Source of the DNA: Bicyclus anynana
Lineage: Eukaryota; Arthropoda; Insecta; Lepidoptera; Nymphalidae
Assembly: GCF_947172395.1 (NCBI RefSeq)
Contig: NC_069090.1
Span: 12,538,329 to 12,602,328, forward strand
DNA: 64,000 nt
Reading direction: 5' to 3'
The position numbers were made by a program, and so were the translations under genes. The notes beneath the pieces were generated by a model, which worked only from the letters and a program-made list of their open reading frames with translations, had not been told where the DNA came from and did no database searches. Below are positions 54,101 through 63,960 of this stretch, piece after piece (the first letter of the stretch is position 1; every line of letters starts with the position of its first letter).

Positions 54101-57100
54101 CACTCCAGAATACGTCTGCCCAAGCGGCCATCTGTTCTACGACAGATATGGCCCGCCCACTGCCACTTCAGTTTGCTAATCCTTTGGGCTACATCAATTA
54201 TTTTCGTTCTCCAACGGATTTCCTCGTTCCGGATTTTATCCTTCAGAGAGACTCCTAACATAGCCCTCTCCATAGCTCGCTGAGCGACTTTAAATTTGTG
54301 GATAAAGCTAATCGTCAGTGTCCACGTTTCCGCTCCATACGTCATCACAGGCAAGACACACTCATTAAAGACTTTTGTCTGAAGACAAAAGTCTTTAATG
54401 AGTGTGTAATAAGCTTTGGGGTATTGACGAATTGAAGATCCGACGCAATTTCCCAAATGCTGCCCAACCAAGCTGAATTCCTCTGTCAGCTTCCTTGTCG
54501 AAGTTATTCCTATCTAGTTGATTTCAACCTAGTGGATTCCATAAATTTCTTTAAAATATATTAATTATAATATACCTACATTAATAGGTAATTAAAATCA
54601 AGATTTTATAAAATAGTAGTTTTAGTAATTAGATGGACCAACGTTACATACTCATAGTAAATATAAGTACTTATGCTATTTTTGAGGTTTTGCTCTTTAA
54701 ACTTTCGTCGTAGTGTTTGCCCAAAAACAATAATTAGAACTTTGTTATTTGTGCGTTTATGAACCCGAATGTATCATAAAAATCAATATATACAAAAATG
54801 ATATTAGGAAGCTCTGGGATATACTGAATGAATTAACAGGTAGAATTAAAAAGTCACTAGATGAAACTATTTTAAAGGCTTTTGATAAAAATACTAACTC
54901 GTCGAGAAGTATTGCTAATAACTTCGCTGAATCCTTTAATAACAGTGTAAAAAATAGTATGCTTTCTTGTACAAAACCACTACTAAATAAAAGCGATTAT
55001 AAAAACTCCCTAAACGTTTCATGTAGATTCAAAATCGCTTCTGCGACTGAAATCTCAAAAATAGTTGCTAAATTAGGGAACAATAAATCAGCGGGATCTG
55101 ATAATATACGTCCAATAGATATAAAAATGCTATCCGGCAAGATTACATCTATAATAGCAAAGCTTGTAAACACATCGGTCGCTACTTCTAAATATCCCAA
55201 AGATCTTAAAACGGGTATAGTTCGACCGATTCTTAAAAAAGGTAACACAAGCGACTATAATAATTACCGACCTATTACAATATTACCCACAATTGATAAA
55301 ATTGTTGAAAAGTACATTTGTCAGCAATTACACGCATTTTATAAAGATCACAACGTATTATCTGATAAGCAATATGGTTTTCAGCAGAAAAAGAGCACAT
55401 CGCAACTACTATCAGCATTTACAGATTCTGTCAATAAGCATTTAAATAACAAAAAACATGTCTTGGTTGTATATATAGACTACAGTAAAGCATTTGATAT
55501 GCTTCGACACAACGTCCTACTTGAAAAACTACAAGATAATGGAATAAGGGGCCCACTTCTGAAATGGTGTCAAAATTACATGACTGACAGGTTGTATAGA
55601 GTGAAAATTGAAGAAACGTTAAGTAAAGATGTGACTGTAACACAGGGAACAGCACAAGGTTCGGTTATTGGCCCTTTGCATTTTTTAACGTATGTAAATG
55701 ATCTTGCAAATAAAATTAAAACGTGCGAAATGTTTCAATTTGCTGATGATACTTGCTTAGTGTCCGCTCATCACGACATCCACGAAGCTATGTTCCAGCT
55801 TCAATCAGATTTTGATTCACTATTAAAATGGTCGCATGACGTTGGCCTAGTTATTAATGTTGATAAAACTAAAATTATGTACATTAGTTCGAGTCATAAC
55901 AGATACAATGGTATTACAAAGCTTATAGCACATAGCCATCAATGTATGCATAAAAACGAGCAACATTTTACAAAACGGACATCTAATATTTGTAGTTGTG
56001 CTTCCGTTGAGACGGTCTCCAGTCAACGATACCTAGGATTAATTATCGATGATCGTCTTCAATGGAAAGAACACATTAATTATGTGTGCGATAAGCTTCG
56101 TGCTCTCCTGGCTAAACTATCATTGATCAATAACAAAGTTCCATTTTCCACCTTACTAATGATGTACAAAGCACTAGGTGAATCAATAATATCATATGGA
56201 TTGAGTAGTTATGGTCTTACGTATAAAAGTAATATTAATCAAATATATCAACTTCAACTACGCCTTTTAAAAACCATTGTACCGAAAAAAATAAAACAAC
56301 AATATAGAAATGATTATCATGTCTTATTTAATTACTGTAAATTAATGCCAATAGACGTAAAAACAAAATATTCCATAATAACAGAGCAGTACCTTCAAAT
56401 AAAACCTAAACTGAAGGAAATTACATACAATAAACAACTAAGAAGTTCAAAAAAATGTAAATTGTATGTACCGAACTTCATAAATGGGTATGGTAAGAGA
56501 AGGCTGGAATATATTGTTCCGACAATCTTTAACGATTTTCCGGATGCGGTAAAGAATCTTCTAAAAGATACCAATATACTCACGAACGTACATAAGCGGA
56601 AACTAAAGAATTATTTTTTGGGACAGCCTGTGTAGCGTCGCAGCACCGGTTCACTCACACTTTTTTTCAACTACCCTATAATCATTATTCTTGGTATTTA
56701 TCCTCTTCTGTTTGTTAATCTGTTTATTTATCCTCTTCTGTTTGTTAATAATGTTCTGTTTGTTCCTAAATATTGTATTTATTGTATGCAATAATAACCA
56801 GTGCACAGTAAAACTAACTGTGGTTTGTGTTGCACTATGGTTAGGCTTAATTTCAATGTGTTGTTTGTTAAATAATAATAAATAATAAATAATAATAATA
56901 GTCATCATCATCCCCATTAAGAAATTCTCAGGTATGGAGGTTTCCTCAGGATGTTTTTCCTTCACCCGTTTAAGACACGTGCTATTTAATTTCTTAAAAT
57001 ACACAACATTTTTAATCTTAAATTAATTTGCAAACTTTAAATAAACCAATTTTGACTCATCCGTTATTCTTCTATAATTTTAATAAATTAAATATTTGTT

Positions 57101-57395
57101 TTTTACGTTATACTCGTACTTTAAATCATCAATTTTTCAAATCAAGATTGAAAAAGGTAAGTGACTACCTACTGTTAAATTTAAAAGATAAAATTTTAAT
57201 CATGAGAATATATTTTCTTTAGATCTTACCCAAATATTTGAATGCTTCAGCTAAATGGTTCTGTTTCCTCCCCCACTCTTCGAGAGCGTCTAAATTCTTT
57301 TTAATTGTGTTTACATCTAAATTGAGATTTCTCCGAACAACTTCCATCTCCTTTTCACTAACTTCTAGCAATGGATGATAGGGTATTGTCTCCAT
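48183..57395 (-). CDS. CRAL-TRIO domain protein, gene C (312 aa, six exons)
   Basis: Exons: 57395-57230, 53887-53734, 52989-52875, 52107-51973, 49308-49095, 48337-48183 (939 nt, stop TAA). Borders are AG/GT, with phases 1, 2, 0, 0, 1. The N-terminal helices include LEEWGRKQNHL; this is followed by GRGSLEMTKTRID. The SEC14-like fold carries IMLPKLNPKD, AGYGIRISGIHILNAPSFVD from residue 191 and VLPEDYGGV (YGG at 250-252). The C-terminus is GMPGSFRQLTVD. No signal peptide or membrane segment. The start ATG is preceded by TATTTTTCAG/GCAAA, which looks like an acceptor, so a non-coding exon may lie upstream. Intron 1 carries a 1.9-kb LINE ORF in opposite orientation and an RTE remnant. Probable intracellular carrier of a hydrophobic ligand. 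Confidence 0.92.
48555..48670. repeat. (GAAA)n and adjoining LINE-tail-like repeat
   Basis: GAAAGAAAGAAAGAAAATATC followed by TTTATTGCTACCATTATGCC; resembles a retroposon 3' end on the minus strand. Intron 5 of gene C. Confidence 0.4.
48678..48752. repeat. Imperfect hairpin
   Basis: GTCCCAGCTCAGC...GCTGTATGCT faces AGCATACAGCGCTGA...CAGCTAGGAC; about 75 bp in total. Intron 5 of gene C. Confidence 0.55.
49340..49470 (-). repeat. Helitron-like end fragment
   Basis: CTAGCGGACGCCCGCGACTTC, complement of the usual 3' end, starting about 30 nt outside gene C exon 5 acceptor. Confidence 0.6.
49663..50033. mobile_element. MITE of about 370 bp
   Basis: Arms of about 75 bp: TTATTATGTATCTCAGTGTACC (left) and TTATTATGTAACTCGGTGTACC (complement of right). 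Both continue to CGTATTTTCGTTTTTG. Intron 4 of gene C. Confidence 0.85.
50094..50400 (+). mobile_element. SINE 1
   Basis: Head GACCTCCGTGGCGCAGTGG, B box TTTGATCCCCGGC, body to CATCCTCCTCCTAA; the tail is replaced by unrelated sequence and oligo-T. Confidence 0.8.
50380..50700 (+). repeat. Direct duplication of about 120 bp
   Basis: AACAAATATTACGTACCTACC ... ACTTTCATTTATAACAATAAT ... GGAACTTGAAAAATAAGAT occurs at about 50407-50520 and again at about 50577-50690 with few changes. Confidence 0.75.
50920..51183 (+). repeat. Helitron-like element
   Basis: TGGATTAACACATAGGCTAC occurs twice, and the end is AAGTCGCGGGCGTCCGCTAG with hairpin plus CTAG. Intron 4 of gene C. Confidence 0.7.
52283..52445. 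repeat. Foldback element with ACAGGACGTCCCGTAA end
   Basis: TAGATACACAACCTAATTATC (left) faces the complement of GATAATTATATGGTGTATCTA (right). Its left end resembles the elements at 36421 and 40213. Intron 3 of gene C. Confidence 0.55.
53104..53290 (+). mobile_element. Helitron-like element, Lep1-type
   Basis: TCTATACTAATATTATAAAG ... ACCGCGCGGCGTCAGCTAG; 187 bp, with hairpin and CTAG end. Intron 2 of gene C. Confidence 0.75.
53350..53665 (-). mobile_element. SINE 2, full-length
   Basis: ATTATTAACCCATATTTGGC to GGCTGTCACGGC, including the CTCTCAGAATGAGAGG hairpin and B-box-like ATTCGAACCCACA. Intron 2 of gene C. Confidence 0.85.
53908..54520 (-). pseudogene. RTE-type LINE remnant with internal hairpin
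   Basis: Minus-strand frames carry LGWAAFGKL, VFNECVLPVMTYGAETW, RAMERAMLGVSLKDKIRNEE and HICRRTDGRLG of an RTE subfamily distinct from the intact one. An (AATC)n run (53910-53938) forms its tail. A 25-bp perfect inverted duplication with a 2-nt loop interrupts the coding sequence at 54356-54407. Intron 1 of gene C, starting about 20 nt from the exon 2 acceptor. Confidence 0.85.
54749..56635 (+). CDS. LINE reverse transcriptase ORF (Jockey-superfamily type, 628 aa)
   Basis: One uninterrupted frame with a complete RT domain: NNKSAGSDNIRP, NYRPITILPTIDK, YIDYSKAFDML, AQGSVIGPLHF and catalytic FADD (331-334), followed by the C-terminal YLGLIIDDRLQW and LRLLKTIVPK regions. The usual AP-type endonuclease is missing, so the element is 5'-truncated and the given ATG is simply the first in frame; real homology starts near RKLWDILNELTGR (residue 20). 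It sits in intron 1 of gene C, antisense to it. The clade could be Daphne or Jockey; the exact clade is uncertain. Confidence 0.85.
   Translation: MCVYEPECIIKINIYKNDIRKLWDILNELTGRIKKSLDETILKAFDKNTNSSRSIANNFAESFNNSVKNSMLSCTKPLLNKSDYKNSLNVSCRFKIASATEISKIVAKLGNNKSAGSDNIRPIDIKMLSGKITSIIAKLVNTSVATSKYPKDLKTGIVRPILKKGNTSDYNNYRPITILPTIDKIVEKYICQQLHAFYKDHNVLSDKQYGFQQKKSTSQLLSAFTDSVNKHLNNKKHVLVVYIDYSKAFDMLRHNVLLEKLQDNGIRGPLLKWCQNYMTDRLYRVKIEETLSKDVTVTQGTAQGSVIGPLHFLTYVNDLANKIKTCEMFQFADDTCLVSAHHDIHEAMFQLQSDFDSLLKWSHDVGLVINVDKTKIMYISSSHNRYNGITKLIAHSHQCMHKNEQHFTKRTSNICSCASVETVSSQRYLGLIIDDRLQWKEHINYVCDKLRALLAKLSLINNKVPFSTLLMMYKALGESIISYGLSSYGLTYKSNINQIYQLQLRLLKTIVPKKIKQQYRNDYHVLFNYCKLMPIDVKTKYSIITEQYLQIKPKLKEITYNKQLRSSKKCKLYVPNFINGYGKRRLEYIVPTIFNDFPDAVKNLLKDTNILTNVHKRKLKNYFLGQPV
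56636..56900 (+). repeat. 3' untranslated end of the LINE
   Basis: Contains a duplicated TTTATCCTCTTCTGTTTGTT and ends in AATAATAAATAATAAATAAT repeats, the element's tail. Confidence 0.7.
56905..57008 (-). mobile_element. SINE 2 fragment
   Basis: AAGAAATTCTCAGGTATGGAGG to TTTAATTTCTTAAAATACACA; the middle part only. Confidence 0.7.
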
Positions 57396-57504
57396 TTTGC
57401 CTGAAAAATATTAAAGTAAACAATAGGTATTTTTTTTATTTAGAAAAATAAAAATAACGTATTTAATATAACATAACCTAACAGCTATAAAGAGCATCTT
57501 CTTC

Positions 57505-57890
57505 TTCTTATAGTGCCATCTCCTATCGGAGGTCAGCAATCATTAAGGCTAATTTAACTTTGTTCACTGCTGCCCGAAAGAGTGATCTGGTACTCATACC
57601 AAACCATTGGCGTAAGTTCTTGAGCCAAGATGTACGTCTACGACCAGGCCTTCGTTTCCCCTTTATCTTTCCCTGGATAATAAGCTGGAGCAGGTGATAT
57701 TTGGAGTTTCGCATTATATGACCCAGGTATTCGAGCTTCCTCCTTTGGACTTGTTGCAGAACTTCTGTTGGCTTTCCCATTTTTTGCAGCACAGTAGTAT
57801 TGCGTATACGATCCCTCCATGATATTCGCAGTATCCGCCTGTAAACCCACATCTCAAATGCCTCAAGCTTACTACACATCGCATAAAGAG
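57505..57890 (-). pseudogene. RTE (second family) C-terminal fragment
   Basis: The minus-strand frame reads KLEAFEMWVYRRILRISW, EYLGHIMRNSKYHLL and RRTSWLKNLRQWFG, the typical C-terminus of another insect endonuclease-reverse transcriptase LINE family. It ends in a CTTCTTCTTCTT tail. Upstream of gene C. Confidence 0.85.
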
Positions 57891-57929
57891 CATGCCCATG
57901 TGGAATCGTGGCAAGAATACTGTCATCAT

Positions 57930-58305
57930 CATCATTATCAACCCATATTCAGCTCATTGCTGAGCTCGAGTGTCCTCTCAAACCGTCTTCCATTCCATTC
58001 AGTTCGTCGTCGGAGTGGATATGACCTCTGCCTCCAATTCGGGAGGGTGTGGGTTCGAATACGGTCCGGGGCATGAACCTCCAACTTTTCAGTGGTGTGC
58101 ATTTTAAGAAATTAAATATCACGTGTCTCAAACGGTGACGGAAAACATCGTAAGGAAACCTGCATACCAGAGAATTATCTTAATTCTCTGCGTGTGTGAA
58201 GTCTGCCAATCCGCATTGGGCCAGCGTGGTGGGCTATTGGCCTAACCCCTCTCATTCTGAGAGGTAACTCGAGCTCAGCAGTGAGCCGAATATGGGTTGA
58301 TGACG
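57930..58305 (+). mobile_element. SINE 2, with an opposed fragment
   Basis: 58012-58305 is a plus-oriented SINE 2. 57930-57985 is the 3' end of another copy in reverse, so the two ends face each other. Confidence 0.75.
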
Positions 58306-58564
58306 AAATACTATGGTTCGAACTTGCCTCAGAATAATGACTGAGCCACAATTTTGGTTAGAACCTATGAATTGATCTTATGTGATGAAAAACACGTGGG
58401 TCATTATTTACATACCTTATGACAGACGGTTATTACGTATTTAGTATACCAAAAACCGGTAGGTTATAGGATCACAACGCCAAACTGGTTATACTCGAAA
58501 ATTGATGAAATATTATTATCAATACGAAATATAAAAACCTCGAGTGTGGACAATTTAATAAATA

Positions 58565-60193
58565 GGGTAAAATGCTACAATACGCCCCACTTTTAAGTAA
58601 AGCGCAATAAAATAATATCTAAATAAATCTAATCGTATATTTTATAAGATATGTAACAAACAGTTTATAAACTACAAAATGGCACCTTAGTTTGGTAAAA
58701 AATCCTTATACACTAGCTAAAAATACAATTTTTTTAAAACCTTAGATAGGGCGTTTTGTAATGCTATGTGTTGTAATGCTATGTGTTGATAATATGCCTC
58801 ACGTCTAGTACAAAATGCCCCAATGTAATTATATGCAAAAAATAAACAATTTCTTAAACTATACCTAAGCTAAATAACTGAAAATGAACAATTATTATAA
58901 GTCTTTGTAGTTACATTGAGATCAAATTCTTAATCACCATAATAATTTTATATAGTATATTTAGTATCTATCTACTAAGTAGCATAGTATCTACTTATTT
59001 ATTTGGGCTCTTAGACAGCCTCCTGCTTAGCTTTTCTACCACAAACATTGCATAAAGGATTGATTGTACTTTGTGCAAAATTAATGCATTCAAGATGTAC
59101 ATGATAAACATCTTATAATCCTCTTTAGAAGTCGTACAATAATCTGTGCACTCAACGCACCTATTCTGTTCATCATCAGAAATATCTTTATTAGAAGAAG
59201 TCTTATAATTTTGTTCATTATTATCGCTTTCTGATGATGATGATTTATTCACTTTTTTTTTTGTCGCTTTTTCCTTTCCTTCATATTTTTTTCTGGATAT
59301 TTTCTTGAGACGTCCACACTACAGCATTTTGTTTTTGTTTAACATCATTACTGTTAACTTAGGTATGGGGAGTAAATTTTAGTCAACAATTTCGTTGGAG
59401 TTTGTTCTGCAGATCCTGATGGTATATCAGGACATTTTTGAGTTGTTTTTTTCAAATGCAGTATTTGCTGTGCATATATCTTTTTCTGGTATAGCGGTCG
59501 GTTCATACGGGTAGATTCCACAGGACTTTAAAGCAGCGATACCGTTGGACATACGAGCCGCCTTTCCCCAAGCTTTGCCTATTAGTTTGGCTATCCTTCT
59601 GAAAAAACACATGGTCTCTTGAGTGGAACTTTCAGCTTTCCTGTTAACAGATGTCTTTTAAGTGTTCTTGATGGTATTTTGTACACTCATTGACTACTAT
59701 ATCCTCGCTGCGTACTTTATGCATACTTTTTCTTTGATAATTACGCGGCATCTGTAAAAATATTTAATATTATAAATATTTTTGTGATGGGGCGTATAGT
59801 ACTATTTTAATCGAGGCATTTTGTAAATTTATGATTACAAAACGCCCCAGTCACATGATAGACGCCGTGAAGGTTATTCATTCCAAGTAATACGACAAAC
59901 GAAAGGTAATTTACACTAAAAAACATATTTGCAAGCAAAATCTGATTAAAATAAATGGTGTCACAATTTAAATGAATTTGTATAGTACTCACCGCAATAT
60001 GTTCCGAAGCACTTTACAAAAGATTTAGATTTTTTTCCTAATAAATCGCAATTATCACGTCTAACCAGTAGCCATGTTTTCGGGCGACTGTCGCGCTACC
60101 GTTCGTGTCGCTGCTTGTCTGATATCTGTATTTGTGTGTGTGTAGGCGCAGTGGGGCTTATTGTCAACTGGGGCGTATTGTAGCGTTTTACCC
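58565..60193 (-). mobile_element. Internally deleted pogo/Tigger-type DNA transposon
   Basis: Terminal inverted repeats: GGGTAAAATGCTACAATACG (58565 on) and, on the complement of the right end, GGGTAAAACGCTACAATACG (to 60193), each followed by CCCCA. TA flanks both ends (58563-58564, 60194-60195), the target duplication of the Tc1/mariner/pogo superfamily. Internal TACAAAACGCCCCA-type motifs at about 58750, 58810, 59786, 59808 and 59838 repeat the TIR core and may be transposase sites. 1629 bp. Confidence 0.9.
58995..59751 (-). pseudogene. pogo-like transposase remnant
   Basis: Starts MPRNYQRKSMHKVRSEDI (ATG at 59751), a typical N-terminus of pogo-like transposases. It then jumps to the C-terminal end of the DDE region: IAKLIGKAWGKAARMSNG, CGIYPYEPTAIPEKD (59480-59590). 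Next come ISRKKYEGKEK and a degenerate Cys/His-rich C-terminal finger (RCVECTDYC; in another frame VYHVHLECINF and NPLCNVCGRKAK). The DNA-binding domain and DDE catalytic core are deleted, and frameshifts and stops are present. It could be moved only by a transposase made elsewhere. Confidence 0.85.
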
Positions 60194-60199
60194 TAGATA

Positions 60200-61250
60200 A
60201 TAATCGTATCACTAATTTTTTCCTTATATTTTTTATATTATATTATAATATAACTATAACTATTAAAAAAAAATACCAATATTATATCATGCATAATATT
60301 CATACTTTAATATAAATGCAAAATTGAGTTAGTTAGCTACGTATTGACGGCTCAACCACTAAATCAGTTTTAAAAATTTCTTAAGCTATGTTGTCAGCGA
60401 GTACTTAGTTCAGTCTATTTTATCTTCGTATTGTCACGGGGTGGTACAAAAACAACCCGTGTAAAACTGCAGGGAGTCTCAGAGAGTTGTAGTAGGTATA
60501 AAATTAAAATCAAAATTGAAGTTTATGGGAAACCTACGACGGTTAAATATATACATAACTTAAATATATTTCTTAAAAAAAAATAAGAAAATTTCCCGAC
60601 CAACTGACAGGTTTAATTTAGTAATTAATAATTAACAAAATTACTCAAAAGAAAAATCTCGAATCGAGAAAAATAAAAGAGACAAATTTATATTTATATT
60701 GATTGATTTGTTGTATTTATAACTTAATTATAATTACAATAAACCGGATTAATAAAGAGGGGGTTTAAATATGACCTATGCTACTCACAAATAACGCGAC
60801 TCTCCAGTGGATAAATAATTTTTAAAACCAGTCAGTAGATCCAGAGATTAACCTATACAATACCACTTACTTTTCTTTTTTATAATAATAATATACGCGT
60901 AGATATATTGGTAATTACGCATTTTATATAAAAATAAAATAATAAAGAAAGATATTTACATGAATCGTCGAATATGTCTTGATATCGTGACAACCTGTAT
61001 ATAACTACTTTATTATATAAGGCAGGACTACTTTACCGCATTTTAAATCTAAAGATTACTTTACATTCCATGTTTTTATATTTTTTTAATTTTGTACTAC
61101 AGTGTCTTAAAATATTGAATTAAAAATTGAAATACTCACTCACTTGGAATAAATAATACAAACTTTACACTACTGTATTATTTTACTCGTATTTTAGTAG
61201 GGTTGCCATAAATGTATGTAGAAAATAAAAGTAACTAAAACCACATATTA
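60200..61250. other. No recognisable feature
   Basis: A+T-rich sequence. 60820-60890 shares ATCCAGAGAT and ACAATACCACT with 46630-46665, suggesting a dispersed repeat. No exon candidates. Confidence 0.35.
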
Positions 61251-61254
61251 ATTA

Positions 61255-61452
61255 CTAGCTGAAGTCGCGCGGTTTTACCCAAGTAGTTCCCGTTCTGGTA
61301 AAAATAAAGGGATAAAATATTACCTATAGCCTTTCTCGATAAATGGGCTATCTAACACTGAAAGAATTTTTAAAATCGGACCAGTAGTTCCTAAGATTAG
61401 CGCACTCAAACAAATAAACAAACTCAAACGCTTTATAACATTAGTATAGATT
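61255..61452 (-). mobile_element. Helitron-like element, Lep1-type
   Basis: CTAGCTGAAGTCGCGCGG (complement of the 3' end) to ATTAGTATAGAT. Confidence 0.65.
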
Positions 61453-61721
61453 TATTATCCTCAGCTGGACTTACCCTTAGAGTATGAACAGGTACCTAAC
61501 CAATACATACCTATTTTCACTTCATTCACTTACCATCCAAAATTATCTTTTAAGATTTATTCACTGTTTTTATGGGTAAAAAAAATTTCTTGCTCGACCA
61601 ACAAAAAGCAATTAATTTCTATACCAAGGCATGTTCTAATTTCTCTGATAATAGTGATTCAAAAGCATTTTAATAGGATAGTATGAAAGGTCGCAAAATT
61701 ATTTCACATTTGTTGTTCCAT

Positions 61722-62040
61722 CGCCGTGATAGCCCAGTGGATATGACCTCTTGATTCGATTCGCTTGCCTTCGATTCGAAGGGCGTAGGTTCGAATCCAG
61801 CCAGGGACATACACCTCCAACTTTACAGTTAAGTGCATTTTTAAGAAATGAATTATCACGTGTCTCAAACAGTGAAGGAAAAACGTCTTCGTAGGTACCC
61901 GCATAAATACCTAAACTTTTTTAAATTCTCTTTGGATTGTGAAGTCGGCCAAGCAGAATTGGGCCAGCGTGGTAAACTATTAGCCTACTCTTATCATTCT
62001 GAGAGGAGACCCGTGCTCAACAGTGAGGCGAAGATGATTG
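61722..62040 (+). mobile_element. SINE 2, full-length
   Basis: Head GCCGTGATAGCCCAGTGGA with a small duplication of the GATTCGATTCG segment, B box GGTTCGAATCC, body, and 3' end near GAGGCGAAGATGATTG. Confidence 0.85.
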
Positions 62041-62052
62041 TTCCACTTTTGA

Positions 62053-62386
62053 CGGCCTCCGTGACGCAGTGGTGTACGCGGTGGATTTACAAGACGGAGG
62101 TCCTGGGTTCGATCCCCGGCTGGGCCGATTGAGGGTTTTCTTAATTGGTCCAGGTCTGGCTGGTGGGAGGCTTCGGCCGTGGCTAGTTACCAATAACAAA
62201 AGTGGACAAAGACGTACCGCCAAATAATTTAGCGTTCCAGTACGATGCCGTGTAGAAACCGAAAGGGGTGTGGATTTTCATCCTCCTCCTAACAAGTTAG
62301 CCCGCTTCCATCTTAGACTGCATCATCACTACCAACAGGTGTGATTATAGTCAAGGGCTAACTTGTAAAGAATAAAAAAAAAAAAC
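62053..62386 (+). mobile_element. SINE 1, full-length
   Basis: ACGGCCTCCGTGACGCAGTGG, B box GGTTCGATCCCCGG, hairpin tail and oligo-A. It directly follows SINE 2, as at 8261-8790. Confidence 0.88.
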
Positions 62387-62569
62387 TATGGCTGCATTGC
62401 TCAGGGTACCAATACAGCCACAGGTCTAAGATTAAAGAGGAGGAGTCAAGAAGGGTCTTGACCGTGGAAATTACTGTACTTATCTATCTTGTTATGATAT
62501 AATTATTGACAATTAACTATACCTATACCTTGACTATAATAACAATGATATTTATAGCCTTTTGTCACA

Positions 62570-62645
62570 TACATCACGATCCTTAGCCGCCTGCATCCAG
62601 GGAATCCCTGCGACTCCCTTGGTCAGTCCACCCAATGGGGGGTCC
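62570..62645 (-). pseudogene. RTE-type LINE 3' fragment, very short
   Basis: GATCCTTAGCCGCCTGCATCC and CCACCCAATGGGGGGTC match the RTE C-terminal coding end on the complement. Confidence 0.65.
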
Positions 62646-62757
62646 ATTTTGTTGTAATTAATAGAACTAATATTATATTCTAATTTATAACTAAGTATTG
62701 GAAATAGATAAAATATGAAGATAATTAACAATAAAAAAATAACAGAAATACTTACAT

Positions 62758-62850
62758 TGTAGACAGTTCTTTATGAAGTTATTTCCGTTGTAGGTATTAT
62801 CCGACCGAGTTGTAGTGTCGCTTGCAAACATCGGAGAGCTACAAGTAAAA
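62758..62850 (-). other. Possible exon of an unassigned gene
   Basis: On the minus strand ACTTGTAG precedes an open stretch that ends at a donor-like CAAT/GTAAGTATT (62758). One frame is open across (contains TRSDNTYNGNNF). In phase 0 it reads LSDVCKRHYNSVG and stops. No family recognised; see also 63835-63960. Confidence 0.2.
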
Positions 62851-62869
62851 TCATTTGTTTTTGCATCTA

Positions 62870-62877
62870 TCTATATC

Positions 62878-62928
<51 letters not shown>

Positions 62929-63182
62929 CATGGAGGTATAGGGAAGGTTTAAAAGGTGAGAAAAAATCAAATAATTTCCGGGAAAACCCTAAAAACTGCC
63001 CTTTTCTATTTAGGGGTAGGATAGGGGTAGGGTAGGGATAGGGTAGGGGTAGGGTAGGGGAAAGGTAGGGGAAGGGTAGGGGTAGGGTAGGGGTAGCGTA
63101 GGGGTAGGGTAGGGTAGGGGTAGAGTAGGGATAGAGAATAAGTGCACTTATGTCAAAACGAAGCTTGACCGGGTCCGCTAGT
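62870..63182 (+). mobile_element. Helitron-like element with G-rich minisatellite
   Basis: (TA)n start (62880-62924), GGAAGGTTTAAAAGGTGAG body, TAGGGG/TAGGGTA minisatellite (about 63012-63130) and end GACCGGGTCCGCTAGT. Same family as 7651-7945, which lacks the G-rich expansion. Confidence 0.7.
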
Positions 63183-63465
63183 ATTTAATAAAACTCCTCT
63201 ATTGATTGAATTAATTTATTTATTCTACTACATAATGAAATTTAATCCTAACCACAGTGCAACATAAATCCCAGTTGGCTTTCCTCTACACTGGTTCCTT
63301 TTAATTATACAATATTCAACACAAAAAAGAAACATCTTTCATATTCAAAATTCATATATGAAGTAGGTTTTTTTGGAACTCCAAGTTTGACTTTTCTTGG
63401 AAGGCAACAGGATAGTTGCCATTCCAAAATAAACATTTTTGTCATTATAATATGAAATATTACTC

Positions 63466-63808
63466 AACAGGCGATGGAGCGAGCTATGCTTTTAGCTGCG
63501 TGATCGAATCAGAAATGAGGAGATCCGCAGACGAACCAAAGACACTGACATAGCTCAGCGAGTCGCAAAATTGAAGTGGCAATGAGCAGGCCACATAGTT
63601 GTCGATGGATTTTGGGGTCCCAAGGTGCTAGAATATCGTCCGCAAAGCGCAAAGTGTTAGTCGACCCCCCAATATATGGACAGCGGACATTAAGCGGGTT
63701 GCAGGGAGCCGCTGGATGCTGGCCGCTCGAGACCGTTGTGCTTGGCAGTCCATGTGAGAGGCCTATGACTATATATAATGTATATTTGCTGATGATGATG
63801 ATGATGAT
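63466..63808 (+). pseudogene. RTE-type LINE 3' fragment
   Basis: GCGATGGAGCGAGCTATGC, AGAAATGAGGAGATCCGCAG and AAGTGGCAATGAGCAGGCC, ending in (GAT)n; frameshifted. Confidence 0.85.
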
Positions 63809-63834
63809 TAAATAGTATTACAAACTTACATCTA

Positions 63835-63960
63835 TTCTTGAAAACATACCAAAAGCGTATTCTGAAACATCCAAATCAACTTGCAAGGAACCTAATGATG
63901 AATCCTGGTACAACTTTCAAAAGGCGCAAGAGACGAGCACCACAAGGTGCCATGAAATAG
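63835..63960 (-). other. Possible exon at the window edge
   Basis: On the minus strand an ATG opens MSISWHLVVLVSCAF, which looks like a signal peptide. An in-frame TGA follows, and the same frame then continues KLYQDSSLGSLQVDLDVSEY to a good donor GAT/GTAAGTTTG (near 63828). Either the gene has an early stop, or the second half is an exon starting after GAAAG, or this is chance. No family recognised. Confidence 0.2.

Noticed and set aside
57523..57879. Independent 118-aa host gene upstream of gene C
   Set aside because: The sequence is the C-terminal end of an RTE-type LINE.
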